Part shown: positions 41,521 to 49,629 of the stretch, in pieces
How the letters are laid out: each line of letters begins with the position of its first letter
Position numbering within the stretch: position 1 is the first letter of the stretch
NCBI RefSeq assembly: GCF_009739515.1
Contig: NZ_CP046535.1
Span: 124,001-188,000 of the forward strand
Source of the DNA: Sphingomonas profundi
GTDB lineage: Bacteria; Pseudomonadota; Alphaproteobacteria; Sphingomonadales; Sphingomonadaceae
Direction of reading: 5' to 3'
DNA: 64,000 nucleotides
Notes under the pieces: generated by a model
Database searches by the model: none
Told to the model about the DNA's origin: nothing
Seen by the model: the letters and a program-made list of their open reading frames with translations, nothing else
Program-made: the position numbers and the translations under genes

Positions 41521-43052
41521 CCGCCCCGGCCGCGTCGCTCGTCGGCGGCATGCCCTTTGCCAAGGGGACGATCGTGCGGGATTTCACCGCGTCGATCGTC
41601 GTCTTCCTGGTGGCGATGCCGCTGTGCATGGGCATCGCCATCGCCTCCGGCGTGCCGCCGGAGAAGGGGCTGATCACCGGCATCATCGGCGGCATCGTGG
41701 TCGGCGCGCTGGCCGGATCGCCGCTGCAGGTGAGCGGCCCGGCGGCCGGCCTTGCCGTGATCGTGTTCGAGATCGTGCGCGACCAGGGTCTCTCCGCACT
41801 CGGCCCGATCCTGGTGATCGCCGGCCTGATCCAGATCGCCGCCGGGCTGTTCCGCCTGGGCGGCTGGTTCCGCGCGATCTCCCCGGCGGTGGTGCACGGC
41901 ATGCTCGCCGGCATCGGCGTGCTGATCGTCGTCGGCCAGTTCCACGTGCTGTTCGATGCGCGGCCGCTGGCGAGCGGACTGGAGAATGTCGCGGCGATGC
42001 CGGGCCGCGTGCTCGGCCTGTCGCTGGACATCCGCTCGGCCGAGCTCGCCTTCTTCGTCGGCGTCGTCACGATCCTGTCGATGCTCGGCTGGGAGAAGTT
42101 CCGCCCGGCGGCGATGAGGCTGGTGCCGGGTGCCCTCGTCGGCGTCGTGGCGGGCACGCTGGTCGCCTTCTTCCTCGGCCTCGCCGTGTCGCGCGTGCAG
42201 GTGCCGGCCTCGATCTTCGCGGCGATCGTGCCGCCGGGGCCGGACTATCTCTCCCGCCTGATCGATCCGACGATCCTGGCGACGGCCATCGCCATCGCCT
42301 TCATCGCCAGCGCCGAGACGCTGCTCTCGGCAGCGGCCGTCGACCGCATGCATGACGGCCCGCGCACCGACTATAACAAGGAGCTGCGCGCCCAGGGCAT
42401 CGGCAACATGCTGTGCGGCCTGGCGGGCTCTCTGCCGATGACGGGCGTGATCGTCCGCAGCTCGGCGAACGTGCAGGCGGGCGCGATGACACGCGCCTCG
42501 GCGATGATGCACGGCGCCTGGATTCTGGGCTTCATCGTGCTGCTGCCGTGGCTGCTGCGCGAGATCCCGATGGCGGCGCTCGGCGGCATCCTGGTCGTCA
42601 CCGGCTGGCGGCTGGTGAGCCTCAGCCACGTGCGCCACCTGTTCGCCCAATATGGCGCGCTACCGGCGCTGATCTGGGCGGCGACCCTGGTGATGGTGGT
42701 GACGACCGATCTGCTGACCGGCGTGCTCGTGGGCCTCGGCCTGTCCTTGATCGAGCTGATCCCCCATGTCCGCCGTCTGCGCCTGCGGGTGGACCAGCGG
42801 CACGACGAGGCCGGCAGCGAGATAACGCTGGACGGCGCGGCCACCTTCGTCTCGCTGCCGCGCCTGAACGCGGCGCTGGACGCGGTGCCCGAGGGCCGGC
42901 CGGTGCGGCTGGACATGGTCGGCGTCGACGCGGTCGATCACACCGCGGCCGAGATGCTCGGCGAGTGGCTGAACCGCAAGCGGGCGGCCGGCAACACGGT
43001 GGACGTGGCGGGCGCGCCCGGCCACCTGGCGAAGCTGGCCACCCACTCCTGA
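41517..43052 (+). CDS. SulP family anion transporter with STAS domain
   Basis: 511 residues. A SulP membrane domain contains AMPLCMGIAIASGVPPEKGL and SAETLLSAAAVDRMHDG. A cytoplasmic STAS domain (~430-511) follows, containing RLDMVGVDAVDHTAAEMLGE. Although annotated as sulfate permeases, SulP proteins paired with a carbonic anhydrase are commonly bicarbonate transporters (BicA-like). The four-base overlap with the anhydrase gene supports that here. Confidence 0.93.
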   Translation: MTAPAASLVGGMPFAKGTIVRDFTASIVVFLVAMPLCMGIAIASGVPPEKGLITGIIGGIVVGALAGSPLQVSGPAAGLAVIVFEIVRDQGLSALGPILVIAGLIQIAAGLFRLGGWFRAISPAVVHGMLAGIGVLIVVGQFHVLFDARPLASGLENVAAMPGRVLGLSLDIRSAELAFFVGVVTILSMLGWEKFRPAAMRLVPGALVGVVAGTLVAFFLGLAVSRVQVPASIFAAIVPPGPDYLSRLIDPTILATAIAIAFIASAETLLSAAAVDRMHDGPRTDYNKELRAQGIGNMLCGLAGSLPMTGVIVRSSANVQAGAMTRASAMMHGAWILGFIVLLPWLLREIPMAALGGILVVTGWRLVSLSHVRHLFAQYGALPALIWAATLVMVVTTDLLTGVLVGLGLSLIELIPHVRRLRLRVDQRHDEAGSEITLDGAATFVSLPRLNAALDAVPEGRPVRLDMVGVDAVDHTAAEMLGEWLNRKRAAGNTVDVAGAPGHLAKLATHS

Positions 43053-43103
43053 GCCGCGCCGGCAATATTTCGTCACGCCGGAGACACGCACCGGACGAGA
43101 GGA

Positions 43104-43139
43104 TGTCTGGTGCAGCAACAAAGCGTGCTGCACCGGACA
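43104..43139. repeat. Near-perfect 14-bp inverted repeat
   Basis: TGTCTGGTGCAGCA and TGCTGCACCGGACA are separated by eight bases, with one G-U pair if transcribed. No T-tract follows. It lies 52 bases after the SulP stop and 170 bases before the porin gene. It could be an operator for the porin or a factor-dependent terminator of the anhydrase operon. Confidence 0.7.
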
Positions 43140-43308
43140 CAACCCCAGCCGCAGCGGGGCGCAGACCGATCAGCGCGCTTCTGGTCCCGGCGATATCTGC
43201 CTAGTTCGACACGTCCCCGACGATTGCTGCGCCGCCGCATGAGCGGTCGAGACGCGGTCACGGCGCAGGGATGCAGGAGGAACGGGAACCGTAGAAGGGG
43301 AATGTTCC

Positions 43309-44151
43309 ATGCGCTACTCGATTGCTCTCGCGGCACTCGCTCTCACGACGGCGGTGCCGGCCACTGCGCAGGATGCGCCGACCGCGCCGTTCAAGGTCTC
43401 TGGCTCAGCGGGCCTCGTATCCGAATACCGCTTCCGCGGCGTCTCCCAGTCCGACAAGGAGCTGGCGGTGCAGGGCGGCTTCACCGTCGCGCACGAGAGC
43501 GGCCTGTATGTCGGCACCTGGGGCTCGAACCTGTCCGGCTGGGGCACGTTCGGCGGCGCCAACATGGAGCTGGACCTGATCGCCGGCTTCAAGAAGACGT
43601 TCGGCAGCGCCACGGTGGACGTGGGCGCCACCTGGTACATGTATCCGGGCGGCTTCGACAACACCGACTTCATCGAGCCCTATGCCAAGCTCTCCGGCAC
43701 CATCGGCCCGGTGAGCCTCACCGCGGGCGCCGCCTACGCGCCCAAGCAGGAGGCGCTGGGCGCCTGGTATCTGAACGGCACCTCCGCGGCGAACGGCGTC
43801 TATGACGATCCCGGCGACAAGAACGACAACCTGTATTTGTGGGGCGACGGCAGCGTCGGCGTGCCGAACACCGGCCTCACGCTGAAGGGCCATATCGGCT
43901 ATTCGAACGGCAATAAGGGCCTGGGCCCGTTCGCCACCTCCGTCGCCCCGACCGGCGAATATTGGGACTGGCTGGTCGGCGCCGACTATGTGATCCCCAG
44001 CCTGCCGATCACGATCGGCGTCGCCTATGTCGATACCGACATCTCCAAGCGCGAGTCCGCCTACCTCCAGCCCAGCTTCTCGCGCGGGCAGGACGGCGCC
44101 GGCTCGATCGCCGATGCCGCCGTGGTGTTCTCGATCACCGCGGCCTTCTGA
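43309..44151 (+). CDS. TorF family putative outer-membrane porin
   Basis: 280 residues with a signal peptide ending at AVPATAQDA. The mature protein begins with the family pattern SGSAGLVSEYRFRGVSQSDK and continues in alternating beta strands. It ends with the aromatic AAVVFSITAAF of an outer-membrane barrel. The family is found throughout sphingomonads and is thought to be a porin of unknown substrate. AGGAGGAACGGG-like bases precede the ATG. Its 3' end overlaps the convergent membrane-protein gene by 17 bases. Confidence 0.9.
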   Translation: MRYSIALAALALTTAVPATAQDAPTAPFKVSGSAGLVSEYRFRGVSQSDKELAVQGGFTVAHESGLYVGTWGSNLSGWGTFGGANMELDLIAGFKKTFGSATVDVGATWYMYPGGFDNTDFIEPYAKLSGTIGPVSLTAGAAYAPKQEALGAWYLNGTSAANGVYDDPGDKNDNLYLWGDGSVGVPNTGLTLKGHIGYSNGNKGLGPFATSVAPTGEYWDWLVGADYVIPSLPITIGVAYVDTDISKRESAYLQPSFSRGQDGAGSIADAAVVFSITAAF

Positions 44152-45685
44152 GCGGGCGGGGCGGCACGCCGCCGCCCCTCCGCCACGCGGCGATCCGCGT
44201 CGCCGCCAGCACCGCCGCCAGCAGCAGCAGCGGCGCGATATCGAAGCTGGCGCGGTTATTCTCCCACACGTCGAAGCTGCTCGACACGAGGATGACGAAG
44301 CCGCCGATCATCAGGATCGCGGCTTCCGTCGCCACCCGCGGATCGGGCCAGCGGCGGGCGCGCACGGCCGCCAGCAGCGCCAGCGCCAGCAGCAGCCCCT
44401 CCACAGCGAAGCCGATCGTGACGAGCCATTTGCCATAGGCCATCTGCAGCAGCGGCGCCTGCGGCCGGCCCGGATCCAGCGTGCCGCCGAACCAGGCGAC
44501 GGGTTGCAGGCCGACGGTCGCGTTCGCCAGCCGCTCCCACGGGGCGATGATCGCCAGGTTGCGCTCCAGCCCCTTGAACTCGCTGGCGGGGCGGTGGAAG
44601 TGGTAGATGGAGGTGGCCAGCACGCGGGCGAAGCCGGCCGGATCGGCCCGCAGCGCCGCCCTGGCGTCCGCCGTGCGCGCCGCGCCGATGCGGGTGTAGA
44701 CGATGTGGTTCCAGTTATAGTCGCCGGTCGACTTGCGCACGGCGTCCAGGCTCGGCTCGCCGGTGGCGGCGATCGGTGGCAGCAGCGCGAGATAGGCGTC
44801 CGGCGGCGAGAGGCCGTCGATCACGGCCAGGGGCGAGAGGCGGCCGTCGGCGATCATCGCCCGGCGCAGCGCCGGCGGCAGGCGATCGACCGTGGTGTGA
44901 TCGATGTTCAACGGCGCCCAGCTGCTGAGCCCGGCGACGCCGAACAGCAGCAGGTTCTTGGCGATCACCGCCGCGATCGCCGCCGCCGGCAGCGCCGCGG
45001 CGGCAGCGACCCGCAGCCGTTGGCCGCGCGCGAACAGCAGGCACGCGGCAGCGACGGCGGCGAACACGATCGGGTGGATCATCGATCGCAGCAGCACCAC
45101 CGCCGCCAGCACGGCGAAGCCGAACGCCAGCCGCCCGGCCGAACGGCGCGCGACGCCGCCGTGCAAGCCCCACAGCGCCATGCAGAGCAGCCACGGCACC
45201 AGCCCGTCATAATAGAGCTTCTGCGAGAACAGCAGCACCGCCGGCGACACGCACCACCAGCCGGCGAGCAGCAGTGCCAGCCCCGGCCGCCCGGTGAGAT
45301 CCCGCGCCAGCGCGTGGAAGGCGAGGATGCCGCCCAAGGTGACGGCGGCGTAGAAGGCGTCCAGCGCCCAGCCGAAGCCGTCCGGCGCCAGCGGCAGGGC
45401 AAGGCCGACGATCAGGTTGAACAGCGGCGGCTGGCTGTGCAGATACCAGAGCGTGCGCCACAGATGATCGCGCAGCAGCGCCACGTCGGCGATCTGCATC
45501 CAGCTGGCGAGATTGGTCGCATCGAAGCGGCAGCCGAGCGCCAGCAGCGCCAGCCGCGCGCCTGCGTAGAGCAAGGCGAGCGCCCGGCCCGGCCGTGCGA
45601 GCAGCCATCCCCAGATTCCGGCCAAGCGCCGCCTCCGATCCGTTCGCTGCGTTCTTAAGGCGGGCTTTGCTAACAAGCCCTTCAC
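44135..45685 (-). CDS. Polytopic membrane protein, possibly a GT-C-like glycosyltransferase
   Basis: About 516 residues with eight or more hydrophobic segments and a periplasmic central loop. WYLHSQPPLFNLIVGLALPL and WCVSPAVLLFSQKLYYDGLV resemble dolichol-phosphate-mannose type (GT-C) membrane glycosyltransferases, with an early acidic pair in the first loop (FDATN) in place of a clear DxD. No family was firmly recognised. The start is uncertain: GTG at 45683-45685 or a later TTG. It is the only gene on its strand here. Confidence 0.65.
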   Translation of the reverse strand: MKGLLAKPALRTQRTDRRRRLAGIWGWLLARPGRALALLYAGARLALLALGCRFDATNLASWMQIADVALLRDHLWRTLWYLHSQPPLFNLIVGLALPLAPDGFGWALDAFYAAVTLGGILAFHALARDLTGRPGLALLLAGWWCVSPAVLLFSQKLYYDGLVPWLLCMALWGLHGGVARRSAGRLAFGFAVLAAVVLLRSMIHPIVFAAVAAACLLFARGQRLRVAAAAALPAAAIAAVIAKNLLLFGVAGLSSWAPLNIDHTTVDRLPPALRRAMIADGRLSPLAVIDGLSPPDAYLALLPPIAATGEPSLDAVRKSTGDYNWNHIVYTRIGAARTADARAALRADPAGFARVLATSIYHFHRPASEFKGLERNLAIIAPWERLANATVGLQPVAWFGGTLDPGRPQAPLLQMAYGKWLVTIGFAVEGLLLALALLAAVRARRWPDPRVATEAAILMIGGFVILVSSSFDVWENNRASFDIAPLLLLAAVLAATRIAAWRRGGGVPPRPLRRPR

Positions 45686-45849
45686 CGTGGGGCGGCGGGC
45701 GGCCAGGGCGCGATCGTGCGGAGGCTATTGCGCCGCGCGCGACCGCGCGACCCGACGAAAGGAGAGGGTGCGCGGCCCTCCGGAACATGCTCGACCAGGC
45801 CGATGCTCGATGGAGTTCGCGCACGCCGTGGCCCAGGGAAAGGACCGCC

Positions 45850-46305
45850 ATGAAGCCGAGAGACCTCGCCTACCTCCTCGATCGCAACGCGCTGGAGGAG
45901 CGGCTGATCGCCTATTGCACGGCGGTCGATTCATTGAGCGACATGGACGGGCTGCTCGACTGCTTCACCGAGGACGCCGTGTTCGATCTCGGCGGCATCG
46001 GCCTGCCGCGCTTCGAGGGGCGCGAGGCGATGCGCGGCTTCTTCACCCAGGTGTTCGCCGACATGACCCATCACGGCCACGCCTGCACGAACTTCGTCGT
46101 CGACCGGCTGGAGGAGAATGAGGCGACCTGCCGCGCCTTCATCATCGGCCTGGGCGCATCGCATGACGGCACCCAGATCCAGGTCTATGTCCGCTACTTC
46201 CTCGATTATGTCCGCACCGAGGATGGCTGGAAGATCGCCAGCTTCGCCGAATCGACGATCATGCCGCTGCCGCCGGAAGTGACCGCGGTGCACGCGCGGG
46301 ACTGA
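45850..46305 (+). CDS. SnoaL/NTF2-like family protein
   Basis: 151 residues, single alpha+beta cone fold of the NTF2-like type. The helix IAYCTAVDSLSDMDGLLDCF, then FTEDAVFDLGG, FEGREAMRGFF and the strand YFLDYVRTEDGWKIASFAES follow the order of SnoaL-like polyketide cyclases and ring-hydroxylating dioxygenase beta subunits. The partners are unknown. AGGGAAAGGACC precedes the ATG. It is a stand-alone cytoplasmic protein. Confidence 0.85.
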   Translation: MKPRDLAYLLDRNALEERLIAYCTAVDSLSDMDGLLDCFTEDAVFDLGGIGLPRFEGREAMRGFFTQVFADMTHHGHACTNFVVDRLEENEATCRAFIIGLGASHDGTQIQVYVRYFLDYVRTEDGWKIASFAESTIMPLPPEVTAVHARD

Positions 46306-46335
46306 GGCGGGGATCGGGCGCGGGCGCGGCCAGCG

Positions 46336-46578
46336 TCAGTCCTCCCGGTCGATCGCCGGGAACCCCTCGACGCCTTTGTGATCGCCGAAGCCGCCCTCGC
46401 GCAGCGCCTGCGCGGTCCGCGCCGCGCGCGCGTCCGCCTCGCGCACCAGGTCGCGATCCTGCGCGGTGGGGTCGAGCCCGCCGGCGGCGTGGCCGCCGGG
46501 GCGGGCGGCGCGGTTCTGCTGCGGGTCTTCGGCCGGGCGATCGGCCTCGGGGGCCTGGCCGGGGCGCTTCTCTTCCAT
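46336..46578 (-). CDS. Small hydrophilic protein of unknown function
   Basis: 80 residues, highly charged (MEEKRPGQAPEADRPAEDPQ, later LVREADARAARTAQALREGG). Probably disordered at the start and helical later. AGGAGACAGGCAG before the ATG is a strong ribosome-binding site, and a perfect EcfG-type promoter lies 28 bases upstream. Function unknown; general stress induction is likely. Confidence 0.65.
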   Translation of the reverse strand: MEEKRPGQAPEADRPAEDPQQNRAARPGGHAAGGLDPTAQDRDLVREADARAARTAQALREGGFGDHKGVEGFPAIDRED

Positions 46579-46605
46579 CTGCCTGTCTCCTGTCGCTGCG
46601 TCGCC

Positions 46606-46631
46606 AACGATGCACGCCGCCGCGTCGTTCC
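46606..46631 (-). promoter_or_regulatory. EcfG-type general stress promoter
   Basis: On the minus strand, GGAAC (46627-46631), 17 bases, then CGTT (46606-46609). It matches the consensus exactly and sits 28 bases before the ATG of the 80-residue protein. Confidence 0.75.
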
Positions 46632-46744
46632 GGCGCTGCCGCCGACACGATCGTCGAGGACGGCCGCGGCGGAACCGATGTCATGCGCCTTCGAACACAT
46701 CGAAACGCGAAATGGTCGTCTATCTTCCGCGCTGGCTGGCGGTG

Positions 46745-48055
46745 CTAGGATTTCGACACGGCGGTCTTCATCGGTGATCGCGCGCCGGCCTTGCTCAGCA
46801 GGGACATCAGCGCGGCTGCGATCAGGAAGCCGGTCAGGGCCGCATAGCCGGCCAAAGCATAGTTTCCGCTCACATCGAAGAGACGCCCGCAAAGGATCAC
46901 GCCGGCGACGCTGCCCAGCGAATATGCCATGAAGAGGCACCCGTAGAGCGCGGCAAAGGCTTTCGCCCCGAAGTAGCGGCGGATCGCAAATGCCGCGAGA
47001 TCCCCTTCTGTGCCCAGCGCGAGCCCGAGCATGAAGCCGGCACCCGCCAGCACCGGGAACGACCGCGTGATATCAAGCGCAAGCAGGGGCGTAGCCGCAG
47101 CGCCGAGAAGATAGGCGCCCGCGCCGACATATCGGATTGGCAACGCATCCAGCAGAGGGCCGCCGACCAGACGCCCGAAAATCAGCCCCATGCCGTTGGC
47201 GGCGACGACGATTATCACGGCACCGTGATCGAGCCCGCGATCGTCCAACATGGCAGCGACATGATATGTCATGCCAAGTCCGCTCGCACAGCCCAAGGCA
47301 ATGGCGACGATCAGAAGGAGCATCCGGCGATCGCGGATCGCGACGCGGAATGGCGTGTCCGCGTCCCGACCCGTATCGCGCGGGGCGATACCCGTTCCGT
47401 AATCGCGAACGCCGACCTTGCCGATCGTCAGCGCGAGGATGCCGCCGGCGAGCATGATCGCGGCCATCGCCTGGTAGGCGACACGCCAGCCATCGGCCAC
47501 GATGACGCTCTCGATCAGGTGCGCGAATATCGCCGGCCCCAGACCGACGCCAGCCATGGCACAGGCCAGCGCAAGTCCCAGGCGGCGGTCAAACCATCCG
47601 GAGACCAAGCTCAGATAGCCGGTCGGGCTCGTCGCGGCACCCAGGGCGCCGATCAGCAGGCAGGTCAGCGAGAAGGCGGTGGCGCTTGAAGGAAGCGCGC
47701 TGAGACAGGCGACGGCCGTGGCCAGAGCGATGGTGGCCGCGAGGATGACGCGCGGCGGACCGAAACGATCGATCACGAACCCCTGGACCGGTGCCCCGAA
47801 GGCGAGCCCGAGCAGCGCGGCGGCCGTTGCCGCCGACGTAGTGGCGCGGGACCAGCCGAAGTCTGCGGAGATAGGCTTGACGAACAGGGACGTCGTACCG
47901 ACGAACAAGCCGACCAGGCCGGTCGCGAGGCCGATCAGGGCTGCCACCACAACGCGGATCTGGCGCTGGCGCAGCGGGCGGCGGGGGTCCGCACCCTCTG
48001 CTGCGTTCCGGGTCTCGATCACAAGCTGCGTCTCCACTTCGGCCGGGTTCACCAA
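46745..48055 (-). CDS. MFS transporter, oxalate/formate antiporter-like
   Basis: 436 residues, about 12 membrane helices. The first half has SADFGWSRATTSAATAAALL and LIGALGAATSPTGYLSLVSG; between the halves is a loop with IGKVGVRDYGTG. RLVGGPLLDALP in the second half matches the loop 8-9 motif. Similar carriers move organic acids, including aromatic acids. Start is TTG 48055 or GTG 48052; neither has a good ribosome-binding site, but translation may be coupled to the short ORFs just upstream. It is the last gene of the catabolic operon that starts with the flavin reductase, so it probably imports the pathway substrate. Confidence 0.86.
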   Translation of the reverse strand: MVNPAEVETQLVIETRNAAEGADPRRPLRQRQIRVVVAALIGLATGLVGLFVGTTSLFVKPISADFGWSRATTSAATAAALLGLAFGAPVQGFVIDRFGPPRVILAATIALATAVACLSALPSSATAFSLTCLLIGALGAATSPTGYLSLVSGWFDRRLGLALACAMAGVGLGPAIFAHLIESVIVADGWRVAYQAMAAIMLAGGILALTIGKVGVRDYGTGIAPRDTGRDADTPFRVAIRDRRMLLLIVAIALGCASGLGMTYHVAAMLDDRGLDHGAVIIVVAANGMGLIFGRLVGGPLLDALPIRYVGAGAYLLGAAATPLLALDITRSFPVLAGAGFMLGLALGTEGDLAAFAIRRYFGAKAFAALYGCLFMAYSLGSVAGVILCGRLFDVSGNYALAGYAALTGFLIAAALMSLLSKAGARSPMKTAVSKS

Positions 48056-48233
48056 GACCGGCGAAGCGGCGTGGCATCCGTTCTAGACCATCCGTCCGCC
48101 GTCACCGAGCGTCCGCGCCGGTGGGGCGGGGGCAGGGCGCCGGGATCGACCATCTCGCGCACGTCGACGCCGGTCACGTGACGAGACCGGCGGTGTCGAT
48201 CCTGACGGCGCGGTTGTCGTCGAGATAAATCAT
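48049..48233 (-). pseudogene. Two short overlapping ORFs, possible remnant of a small gene
   Basis: An ATG (48231-48233) overlaps the tautomerase stop as ATGA and reads MIYLDDNRAVRIDTAGLVT, then stops at 48174. A second frame begins at GTG 48177 (VTGVDVREMVDPGALPPP) and runs to 48049, overlapping the MFS start. Reading across the frame break gives LVTGVDVREM, as if a single small protein had been split. It could be a degraded gene, or merely a leader that couples translation between the tautomerase and the MFS carrier. Confidence 0.3.
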
Positions 48234-48466
48234 GAGCCTGTCTCGGCGCTGCCGGCCGCCTGCCTTGCGGCGAGGGCTTCCGCCCTCTCGGCAAGCGATA
48301 CGCCGCCGGCGAACCAGGAATGGGGTTCGACTTCCGTCACCACGACGCGGACACTTTCAACCGGCGCGCCAAGCGTCTCGACGATCGTCCGGGTCACGGC
48401 CCGCGCCATCGCCTCGATCATCTCACGCGGTCGGCCAGTGGCGATGCGAATGTCTGCGATCGGCAT
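48230..48466 (-). CDS. 4-oxalocrotonate tautomerase family protein
   Basis: 78 residues. After Met removal, Pro-1 is the catalytic base (MPIADIRIATGRPREMIEAM). The helix MARAVTRTIVETLGAP, with VRVVVTEVEPHSWFAGGVSL after it, fits the tautomerase fold, and the extended C-terminus is like 5-carboxymethyl-2-hydroxymuconate or malonate semialdehyde subfamilies. AAAGGAG lies 6 bases before the ATG. It lies 13 bases after the dioxygenase gene, so it should isomerise a ring-cleavage product such as an enol or 2-hydroxymuconate. Confidence 0.88.
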   Translation of the reverse strand: MPIADIRIATGRPREMIEAMARAVTRTIVETLGAPVESVRVVVTEVEPHSWFAGGVSLAERAEALAARQAAGSAETGS

Positions 48467-48479
48467 GCCCGCTCCTTTG

Positions 48480-49586
48480 TCAGCCCGCGCCGCCAAGCAC
48501 GACGGAGTCGTCGGGCACGAAGCCCTGCTCGCCACCGAGCAACCGGATCGGCTTGTCGTCGCCTTCCTGCCACAGCAGCGCCTCCAATCCGATCTGGAGC
48601 GGGTGATCCTGGACGATGAAACTGACTGATCCGCGCTGGCTGCCATTTGCATGCGCGGCCCAGTTGGGGGCCGTATAGGCGATGTCGCCCGCCCCCCAGT
48701 AAAGACGCTGGCCATCCACTTCACTGATCTGGTCGCCCTCCATACAGTAGACGATCGCGCTGGAGGTGTGGCGATGCGGAAAGTCGATGACGTCGCCCGG
48801 CAGATAGCCCCATGCGGCGAAGAAGGAGTGGGTCGCGCCTTTCAGGCGGCCGGTCGCCGGATTGTATAGCGCGAAGATGCCGCGTCGGCCGAAGTTCCTG
48901 TTCTTGTCACCATCGAACATCTCGTGCGCAAACGGAACGATGTCGTCCCATCGCCAATGATGCGCCTGGTTCTCGACAATCTCCGGCGCGACCAGATGCT
49001 CGTAGGTCAGCATCTGTGTGCCGTTTTCCAAGAAGATCGGCGGCGGCAGCTTCCGCTCCGGCGAGGCGGCCGTCTCCGATCCGGCCTCAAGGGCTTCCGT
49101 ATGCGGCACCGCGGGCGCCGCCGCATGCTCGACATAATGGATGCCCATCGTTTCGAGCAGGGCGGCGTTGGAGAAGGTCAGCCACGCAGTCAGTTCGGTG
49201 TCGGCGTTGCGATAGGAGAAATAATGCATCGCCGGCGCGTTCCAGACGTCGTTCCGGACGAACCGAATGATCTCGCGACCGATCGTCACCTGGCCGCGCC
49301 CGCGCAGGCACAGCGAAACCTCCGCCGCATTATGCCGCATCGGCGCGGTCGTTTCGCCTGGAAGAAGCACGTGCAACTCGCAGGCGATCGTCGGTGCCAG
49401 CGCGTGCACGTTGGGCGGCGATTGGGGATGAACCATGCGGACCGCCCTGATGCCCCGGTCCGGCGCCGCCGCCGCCGCGAGATCGTCTATGTGGCGCTCG
49501 ATATCGGCGCGCCGGACCACGATCGGCGCCCATGGATGCATACCCGGAGCATCGTAGCCGCTGAGATCGGAAAATGTGGCTTCCAC
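48480..49586 (-). CDS. Bicupin ring-cleavage type dioxygenase (gentisate 1,2-dioxygenase-like)
   Basis: 368 residues with two cupin domains. The N-terminal one (~70-140) has APMRHNAAEVSLCLRGRGQV with H85, E89 and a later H121. The C-terminal one (~255-325) has DFPHRHTSSAIVYCMEGDQI (H271, H273) and YTAPNWAAH (H312), the likely iron site. This layout matches gentisate/1-hydroxy-2-naphthoate dioxygenases, which open aromatic rings with Fe(II) and O2. The exact substrate is unknown. GTG 49586 follows AAGGACA. It sits in one operon with a dehydrogenase and a tautomerase. Confidence 0.82.
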   Translation of the reverse strand: MEATFSDLSGYDAPGMHPWAPIVVRRADIERHIDDLAAAAAPDRGIRAVRMVHPQSPPNVHALAPTIACELHVLLPGETTAPMRHNAAEVSLCLRGRGQVTIGREIIRFVRNDVWNAPAMHYFSYRNADTELTAWLTFSNAALLETMGIHYVEHAAAPAVPHTEALEAGSETAASPERKLPPPIFLENGTQMLTYEHLVAPEIVENQAHHWRWDDIVPFAHEMFDGDKNRNFGRRGIFALYNPATGRLKGATHSFFAAWGYLPGDVIDFPHRHTSSAIVYCMEGDQISEVDGQRLYWGAGDIAYTAPNWAAHANGSQRGSVSFIVQDHPLQIGLEALLWQEGDDKPIRLLGGEQGFVPDDSVVLGGAG

Positions 49587-49629
49587 GGTGATTGTCCTTG
49601 ATCTTCTGCCGGGTTCCCGGAGGCGGATG

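Noticed and set aside
46707-46735. Further copy of the island motif downstream of the MFS gene
   Set aside because: GCGAAA and TTCCGCG halves are present, but the spacing is about five bases too long and no gene of the island starts there.
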